Source: Schistosoma mansoni (taxonomy: Eukaryota; Platyhelminthes; Trematoda; Strigeidida; Schistosomatidae). Taken from it: a DNA stretch of 64,000 nt. This document shows, in pieces, positions 23,701 through 33,435 of the stretch; the stretch's first letter is position 1, and each line of letters opens with the position of its first letter. The DNA lies in NCBI RefSeq assembly GCF_000237925.1, contig NC_031495.1, forward strand, positions 61,982,939 through 62,046,938, given 5' to 3'. The notes below the pieces were generated by a model, which saw nothing but the letters and a program-made list of their open reading frames with translations, was not told the origin of the DNA and searched no databases. Position numbers and translations under genes: made by a program.

Positions 23701-26700
23701 GTAGTATTGTAGGTGAACGGAAAATAATCAAAGAATTAAAGCCACAAAGGTATCTACGAAAATTACCAACTTAGTAAGCAGAGATGGATAGTGGCTAGCA
23801 GAGACTGACCAGTTACAGTGCTAACACATCGATGGGAAGATTCAAACAAACAATACTAAATGAATTGACATAAACTTACTTTAAAATATGGGCAGATTAC
23901 TGAGATTATAAAAATTAAAACTGACGAAGTCAACAATGCAAACACGAGTAGCTATAACCCTTCAACAGATAAACAACATAAAATATATAATCACCTGACG
24001 ACGTGCATACTGTCGAGTGGCTGTTTTAACATTCTCTGCTGCTTGCTTCAGAAGAGCATTTGCCTCCACAGTATCACGTTCTTCTGGTAATAAAGCTAAA
24101 TAATCCGAAAATTCTTTGAGCCCGATACTTTGAAGTAGGCCACGACGACACATAGGATCTGAAACTGACTCAAACTCTTGAGCAAACAAAGCCCTTAATT
24201 TTTCCACTCGAATTCGTTTTTCAATGTCTGATTTAAGCGAAGTGAAATGAAGAAATATAAGCATAAAAATTCATAAAACCAGAAGTGGTAAGGTTAGCAA
24301 CAGTAATACTGATTGTACACAGCTTTAATACTATTCATTTACTCGTGTTTACCAGCACATGAATATATATCGATCATCATCATCAACTCCGCCTGTAGCT
24401 CTTCAAGAGTTACTGCCGGTCCCAAGTCCGGGTAAAGGAGGAGGGTTGGGCATGAGGTTAGCGACCCCATCCCGTAGGAAACCAATTCGCTAAAAAAACA
24501 CTAACCAGAAAAAATTATTCAAACCATTTAAACTCTGCCCTCCGATTTCAAGGAATAATTAGGACGTCTCATGATGAAAGCCGAGTTCCTTCGGAAGTCA
24601 CGAGGCCGATGCACCTTCTGACAACCAGAGCAACAATTTATATAAGTACATGGAATGCTCCTACAATGTGGGAGACCGAAAGAACCATCCAAATTGCTGC
24701 AGAAACCAAAAGATACAAACTGGAGGTGTTTGAAATCAGTGAAACACATTGGACACAGGTTGGACAACAACGACTATCTTCAGGAGAGCTTCTGTTATAC
24801 TCCGGTCATGAACAAGAAAATGCTCTACATACACAAGGAGTTGCACTGATGCAAACAAACACAAAAATCACTTATAGGATGGGAATCTCATGGACTAAGG
24901 ATCATCAAAGCCTCCTTCAAAACAAAGAAAGAGAGCACTATAATGAACGTCATCAATGCTATGAGACTACCAACGACTAAAATGAAGACGTTAAAGATCA
25001 ATTCTACGATAGACTGCAGTCAATCGTCGAGAAGTGCCCAACAAACGACTTGACCATTCCGATGGGAGATTTAAATGCCAAGGTTGGAATGGACAACACT
25101 GGATACGAAGACATCATGGGACGACATGGACTGGGAAAATGAACGAAAATGATAAGAGGTTTGCAAACCTGTGTTTTCAACAAACTGGAAAGGTTGCTTA
25201 CTCTCACCCTTTCTCTTTCTCCTGGTGATCGACTGGGTCATGAAGACGTCAACATCTAGAAGGAAGCACGGGGTACAGTGGACAGATAAGATGCAGCTGG
25301 ACGATTCAGACTTAGCAGATCATCTGAGTCTTTTATCACACACGCAACAACAAATGCAGGAGAAAACGACCAGTGTAGTAGCAGTCTCACCAGCAGTAGG
25401 TCTTAATATACACAAAGGGAAAAGCAAGACTCTCTGATACAATCGAATTGCACTTGACGGAGAAGCTTTGGAGGATGTGAAAACCTTTACATATCTGGGC
25501 AGCGTCATTGATGAACATGGTGGATCTGATGCAGATGTGAAGACGCGAATCAGCAAAGCAAGAGCAGCAAATTTACAACTGAAGAACATCTGCAACTCAA
25601 AACAACTATCTGTCACCAAACACTAAGATCAGAATTTTCAATACCAATGTCAGGACAGCTACACTGTGTGGGGCGGAAACCTGGAGAACTACGAAAACCA
25701 TCATCCATAAGATACAGGTTTTTATCAACAGTTGTCTGAAAGGACAAAAAGCGAATGTCTGGCACTTTAACCGGAAAGATGGATATGGAGGATCCATGTA
25801 CGGGAGTTTGAAAACCCTAACTACAAACCAATGGTGCACATGGGCTCCAGGATCTCGGAGGAACAAAAGGCGTATTGTTGGTCATCGGCTACCATGGGAC
25901 TACATCTCCTAATGTTGCTTACCAATAAAGCTGACAATGGTAATCTATTTAGAATAATCGAGATAATATCCCTGAAACAGTGATGGTTTCCATCTAATAA
26001 GAACGCTCAAAAAGCAGAAATACTGTAAAATTAAACTAAACCTAATATAACAGCTGTAAATATACTTGGTTAATCGATATATAACATATCTTTTGAATCG
26101 ACGTGTTAAAATGTCACCTCCTACGTTCCCTTTAAAGTCCAGTTTCAGATACAGAATCTCTGTACTAACCGAGTCACGGTTTCTTCTTTTTTAATATCTT
26201 CTAATAAGAACTTTCTGACAAGATTATCTTACTTACTACTTACACCTGTTATCCCTCGTAGAGGAGCATAGGCCGCACACCAGCATTCTCCATCCAACCC
26301 TGTCCTGGGCAATCCTTTCCAGTTAACATTCATCCTTCCCATATCTGATTCTATTTCCCGGCGTAATGTGTTCTTTGGCCTTCCTCTTTTCCGCCTCCCT
26401 TCGGGATTCTAAGTTAGCGATTGCCTCGTGATGCAGTTTGATGATTTCCTCAATATATGTCCTAACCATTCACAAAGTCTTTTCCTAATTTCCTCTTCAG
26501 TGGGAAGCTGGTTTGTCCTCTCCCATAAAACGCTGTTGTTGATGGTATCCGGTTAGTGAATGTTGAGTATTTTGCGTAGACAAATGTTTATAAATACTTG
26601 TACATTCTTGACTATGGATGTAGTAGTTCCCCATGTTTCAGGTTTGTACAGTAGAACTAACTGTCTTGACGTTCGTATTGATGATTCTCACCTTGATATT

Positions 26701-29700
26701 GGGTGACAGTTGTTTTGAGTTCCATATGTTCTTCGATTGTAGAAATCCTGCCATTGTTTGGCCAATCATCGTCTTCAAGTCTGCACCAGATCCTCCTTCT
26801 TCATCGATGATGCTGAACAGGTACGGGGATGTTTCCATCTCTTCTAGAGTTTTTTCATCAAGCGAGGAAGAATTCAAACCAGTATTCCAGTTAGTCTGCC
26901 TAAAATTAATAAGGTTTATTTAGTTACGGGGAGATTTTCTCGACCTTATTAATGTTTAACCGTGAAAGGATTTAGTAAAACCGCTAATACATATGAATGG
27001 TTATCAGAAATCCTTTTAATATGTAAAGAATAGTGATCATGTAAATTTCGGACAAGTAGCTGTTAGTAATTCGTTAAATATGAGTGGGTACATGAGAGAA
27101 ACGCTCCAGAATAAATGCTTTGCTGCAAAATAAACCATCTATTTACACGAATATTTATATAGGGAGTTTAGCATAAAATAGAAAACGATTTATTTGTGCC
27201 AGATCCTCCTTGTTCATCGATGATGCTGAACAGGTACGTGAATATTTCCACCTCTTCTAGAGTTTCTTCATCAAACGTGATTGGGTTGGTGTTCTCTGTG
27301 TTGTATTTTAGGATCTTGCTTTTTCCCTTGCGTATGTTGAGGTCTACTGATGCATAGACTGCTGCTACACTGGTTGCTTTCACCTGCATTTGTTCGTTTG
27401 TATGGGATAGAAGGGCCAGGTCATCTGCAAAGTCCAAATCGTTTAGTTGCATCCAAGTTGTCCACTGCATTCCGTGGATAGCTGTTATTTCGTTATGTTT
27501 TTGAGTTTATCTATCTATTAATAGATAGACATCTATTGAAAGGGCGCTCCACGCCGTCAAGTTACACGTAATTTTTCCAACCAAACCAGTACTTACACAA
27601 CAAATCAAGGATAGTAGGTATCATTACCAAGTCTTGATTTGATAATTTTGAATAAATTGAGCATTGGGTAGATTGTTTTAAATAAATAATATATTTGTAA
27701 TATCCCAATGAGTAGAAAAATTAGATTTTCTGACGTTTCGTGACTCAGTGTAAGCCACTTCTTCAGAGAATAAATAACCAAATTAACATTAATCCAAGTT
27801 TAAATAGTACAACGGAACAATCAAAGAATATTAGATGATCAATCAAAAACAGGTCTGAATAAATCACTGTCACGTCATTTCATTTCGGTCAAGGTGATTC
27901 ATAAGCGACATGTATGTAATTTTGTGTGTATGTATGCACTGTTAATAATGAAAACTGTGTGACCTTTATAATAACAAAGGATAGAGTTTAATTTGTAATG
28001 TAATGGTGTGAAATTGTAAATAATATCAGACTGAGTGACTAGGATAGATGGTCCAAGTAGGCTGTATGGTAAGGCCTTCCTTTCTATTGAGAGCTGTGGG
28101 ATTAAGCATTATATGGAAAGCTTCAGCTACTCTTCTTTCTTTGTAGTTGGAAAAACCTTTCTGTAGTATTTTGATGTTTTCGAAATCAATTTGATGACTG
28201 TTGAAAATGGCGTGAACTGCCATTGCTGACTTAATCTGAAGTCTATCTAATTCTACAGGATTATTAGGAGGTTTCTTTGTGTACCTGATATGTTCTTTGG
28301 CGCGAGTTAAGATTTCGCGAGATGACTCTCCAATATAGAAGGCATCACAATCGACACAACCTAATTTGTAGACGCAGTTCTGTGTAGACATGAATGGTAT
28401 TTTTTTCTTTTAATCGAACTAAAGTATTTCGAAGTGTGTTAGTTGTTTTGTAATATACTTTAATTCTGTGTTGTCTTAAGATCCTTTGGAGTTCTTCAGT
28501 TGTGCCATGACGGTATGGTAAAACTGCAGTACCAATCCATGGCATTTCATTCGAATTATTATTACTATTATTGCGTACTGAATTGTCTTGTTTTAATATA
28601 CTTCTAATAATCTTCATAGGAAAATTATTAAATTGTAAGATGCTAATCACATTATTTTGTTCTTTTTGTTTGTCCTCTTCTGAAGAGATGATCTTGTTGG
28701 CTCATCTAAAAAGATTTAAGGCTAACGAGATTTTAGCACTGAAAGGATGTGCTGAATGGAAGTCGATGTAACGATTGGAGTGTGTGGGCTTTCGATAGAT
28801 GGATAAATTTAGAACTCCATTTATATTTCTTTTCACTAGGCAATCTAAGAAAGGTAGCTCTCCATGTTCATTTTCATTCTCATTCGTGAATTTGATGTGA
28901 GATGAAAGTGTATATATTAACAGTGCATACATACACACAAAATTACATACATGTCGCTTATGAATCACCTTGACCGAAATGAAATGACGTGACAGTGATT
29001 TATTCAGACCTGTTTTTGATTGATCATCTAATATTCTTGGATTGTTCCGTTGTACTATTTAAACTTGGATTAATGTTAATTTGGTTATTTATTCTCTGAA
29101 GAAGTGGCTTACACTGAGTCACGAAACGTCAGAAAATCTAATTTTTCTACTCATTGGGATATTACAAATATATTATTTATTTAAAATCAAGGATAGGTTA
29201 CCAATGATGGGCTCCTCCGCTGGAGCTAGTTACATAGGCCATACTCAGAGGGTTTTATACTTGTGTATTCATGAACATCTACCAACGTGGTTGGGAAAAA
29301 GAAATCATTAAATCGATTAACAGTACCATTCTTTCTCACTTGGTAGATAGTGAACATCATATTAAAATGGATGAAGCTTTCTTTGTTTTACATCAAGTTA
29401 CAAAGAATCTACCTGAAGGGGCTAGATTACAACTACTCTACATATCTGAAGCCATTTAGATCAACTCCAGAAAACCGAACTTATGCATTCAAAGGAGATA
29501 TATCTAACCTCTCTGTTTACCTTGGTCCACGACTGGATTACCAAATACCTAAACTAGACATTATAAACCTCTTATCCCCCTCCCAACTCCTTTTGTGTTT
29601 ATATCTTTCTTAACCTGAACATCCATCTTTCCAATTCACATGAATTACTTTTTACCATAATTACCTTACTTCGACTAACAAGATGAATTTCTCCTACTAT

Positions 29701-32700
29701 GCACTTTATTCACACGATTATTTCTCATTTTCATTTTATTATATTACTATTATACTGATCGTGATTTGACACTTTAAATCATTCTGACCTTTCTAATTTA
29801 CAAACAACACAATTTTGAAGTATATATATCGTAACAGATACAAACGTTCACCATTTTTAACATATAACATCGTCAAATTCATTAATGGATGCCTTATTTT
29901 GGCCCCTGTAAAATATCGTAATTATGGACTGCAGAGCCTGATGACAAAGTTATTGAAAACAATTATTCACTCAAATATTCTTTATTTTTGAACATTCTAT
30001 ATAAATGTGTGTCATCTTGGCTACATCGAAGCGATCTGCACAGAATCCACATATGCGAACTAAGACTGATCAAGTTTCAGACAAAATATCAAAAGCGGGA
30101 TAGTCCAAACCATCAGTAATCAAATCAAAAAAATTATATCCAAAAGAACTTTTTTCTTACCAGGCGCATCAGATGTTTCAGTCTCACTGAATCTAGGTGG
30201 CAAAACATCCACCTTATTAAGAAAAGTGTCCAGTTCATCGACTAACCCGGAATCCAACATTTTATTCACCCGCTTATTCAATTGAGTATTCAAAACGTCG
30301 GAAGCACAGTCCAGCCATAATATGAGCGACCCTCCAGGATATCGAGGTTTAATAGATCGATTTAACACTTGTTTTTCTAAATCTGCATTTTCTATATATT
30401 CATTCAATTCAGTTTGTGTTTTAGTTTGAACAGATTCTCTCAGAACATCGAGAAGTGCTTTCTTTACTTTACGAACATTATTCGGATGCAACTGTGCGGC
30501 TACATCTGGTTTTAGAGTACGCAAAAGATCATAGCATTCCGATGGATGCATAAAAGAAACTTCGCTGAAACAATGAAAATACGAAAAGGATGGAATATAA
30601 TTTACTCTATAGTTCAGAGAATTACAAAACACTAACTTTCAAAATAATGAATAGTATTTGAGCAAACAATGAGATTATCCCGATCACTGAGTTACAGTTA
30701 ACATTAGCAAACAATGAGGATGCTATGACGATTATTCATTCAATAGCACAATATACTGTGGCATTAGCCAAATGAACATTTAAACCACGTAATTTCAGAA
30801 AAGCTTTATCAAGTAAGAAAATGATAAAAAAAATGCACGGTGGTGCGATTTCACACATACATTTACAATAAACAAAAACAAATGAAAAAGAATAACTAAC
30901 TCCTGACCGTAGCTGATACATTGACGTGGTGGTCGGGCTTGCCTATCGTGATGAACCAATCGAGCTATATTGGCTGAAACGTATGTTCCTGTAGGTTCTA
31001 CCATGCCAGGCAGGTCGACTGGAGAACGGTAAGACTAAAAGCAGCAACTCAAGGCCTGAGGGCGAAGTCGTACTGCTGACTGTACAGAGGTGTAACGTCA
31101 GTAAGGTGTTTCCCTCGGACAACCAGCATAACAGCGATGCTGCCTTCTCACAAGGAAGGAAGGGGTTAGAAAAGGTCGACTCTCAAAACGTCACGCCTCA
31201 CCGTACCTTATGGATTTCCGTCTCCGGCGGTAAGGCCCTTTGAAAAACGGGGCTAACATGCCGAAAATCCCCCACAAAAAGGCCGTGCGTGACCGGCCTC
31301 AAGCAGTTGTCCCTTGGGCACTGTGGTCACGCTCCCAGATCGTTAGGACCAACACCAATCCAACTTCCTTTTCAGGTCCCTCAAGAAATACCCTTCCACG
31401 GTGTGGGCAGCCGGGAAGTGATATTAGCCCTCATACCAGTAACTGCACACGAGACCAAGTTGGTCACATTCAAATCCTTCCTACACCTCCTAATAACTTT
31501 CTTATCTCCACGACTAACCCTTCTCACGTCCTTTTATCACCTCACACCGCTAGGGCAAACGATTCGAGTACGCGAAACGTTATTCTTGGTCTCCTGAAAC
31601 CACGCTCTAAACTACATGTAGGAACTTTTAATGTCCTAACATTGTGCCAAATAGGACAACAGGCCTCCTTATCTAGGACTTTAGAATCTCACACCATCGA
31701 TGAGTACTGCGTCTCCAAATCGCGCATACAGAATCAAAGTAGCGTCATTCATCTGACTTCCCATATCAAAATAAAGAACCAACTCGATTCACACTTCGTG
31801 TATCTGGAAGCCCTGATGCTGCTTCCCGTGGCCTCGCTGACGTAGGTATAGCATCCCATCTGGCTCTGAACATAATGAAGAGCGGAGTCAACTTAAGCGC
31901 AGGCTAATAAGAAGCCTACGCAATGATCGCGAACAGTGGTGGGTAGCGAAAGCAAGATAGATGGATAAGGCAGCGGCAATAGACAACAGCAGACAACTCT
32001 TCAGACTTATGCGAGATATCCGTCTAGCAAACAAAGGACGGGTTTACTGTGCACCAGTTTGTTCCTTCCTACTTTATGGTAGTGAAACATGGCCGATAAG
32101 AGTAGAGGATATTCGTAGGCTACTAGTATTCGATCATAGGTGTCTTCGAAGTATTGCTCGTATATCCTGGGACCATCGGGTATGTAATGCAGTTGTAGGA
32201 AACGGGTACTAGGTAAGGATGTCAAATCGATTGATGAAGTAGTGAAACTTCATCAGTTGAGATGGCTGGGACACGTGTTACGTATGCCCAACCACCGACT
32301 GCCCCGATGTGCAATGTTTTATGGTGTAGGAGTAGGTTGGAAGAAAGCTAGGGGCGGCCAGACCAAAACGTGACATAAATCCATGAAGTCACTGACAAGT
32401 GGACTGAGCCATGTTGGTCGGTGTAGACTACCTGGTTGGGATCCGCGAGATGATAACAACCGATGGTTAGAGACCTTGAGTGACATGGCTCAAAATCGTT
32501 TACAATGGCGAAGGTGCATCCACTCTTTGTGTTCTACCAAATTCTAATAATCTGAATTCTTTATGTCTCTATCTTTTTTCTCTTTCCAAATTTATTTCAC
32601 TGGATTATACTTCTTGAATAACATCTTCAAACCATAATCTTTCGGATTACTGCTTATACTCTTACTACTTCTACCACTATGGGATTTGAATCGACAAATA

Positions 32701-33384
32701 CATCTCTGTGCTTATGTTGTATGGCAACTCGAACTGATGTACGTACGTACGAAGTTCTACGTTGTGACTGACTGACTGAGTTCTAAAGGAACCTGTTACT
32801 TATTTAAACACATAAACATTGGCACAAGGCGGCACCAAATACATATATATGCGCCACATAAATCATCATTTAAAGGGATGGCTTTCTAATTCCAAAAGAA
32901 AATTTTATTTCAAGGGTTCGAACCCTAATAATTTTCTTCTGCGGTTAGAGATGTTATCAACAACTTACTAGTCCCATGAACGATTTAAGTGAAGCTAACT
33001 CCTCCTAACTCGCGATACAAAACAACCGATTGCCACATCAAGTCCTTTTGCTTGGTGACCATAGTGTACAATCCGAATGCAAGTTTTAGTTGGAATTAGG
33101 AAATACACTACATCATCGGTCACTATCTGATTACATTAAATTTTATGAAGTAGATGCAAAGAATTGTAAATGGAAAATACTTATGAACACTTCGAACTAT
33201 CAATTTTAAAGCAACTAGTCTCCTTGATAAATTTGGATACTGTAATGAGGAGATAATCAGAAATATGTAATATATCAGCGCAATACATTTCGAACATTGT
33301 GATCACACACATACTTCTTAAAGGCATTTATATACAAAAAAGGTGAACTAGACAAATGAAAGGTAAAAGGAATGTTCTTAACAA

Positions 33385-33435
<51 letters not shown>

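Larger units (their letters stand above)
27615..29183 (-). mobile_element. Penelope-like element, 5'-truncated, with inverted ends
   Basis: 1.57 kb, bounded by a 13-bp target duplication. Coding strand (minus) gives the end of RT ('[10 protein letters not shown]', '[20 protein letters not shown]' near 28750-28850), a linker with '[13 protein letters not shown]', and the GIY-YIG nuclease (28391-28026): '[20 protein letters not shown]', '[20 protein letters not shown]', '[10 protein letters not shown]'. The pieces lie in shifted frames. Ends are inverted copies of each other: 27677-27947 against 28915-29183, the LTR-like repeat typical of Penelope-like elements, each with a hammerhead-like motif. 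Confidence 0.85.
27530..29490 (+). mobile_element. Penelope-like element (host of a nested element)
   Basis: Two parts, about 27540-27614 and 29184-29490, read in the same frame across the insertion site. The left codes for '[18 protein letters not shown]', the linker before the nuclease. The right continues into the GIY-YIG block '[12 protein letters not shown]', then '[13 protein letters not shown]' and '[17 protein letters not shown]'. Another Penelope-like element (27615-29183) sits between them with target duplication. RT is missing. Confidence 0.75.
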
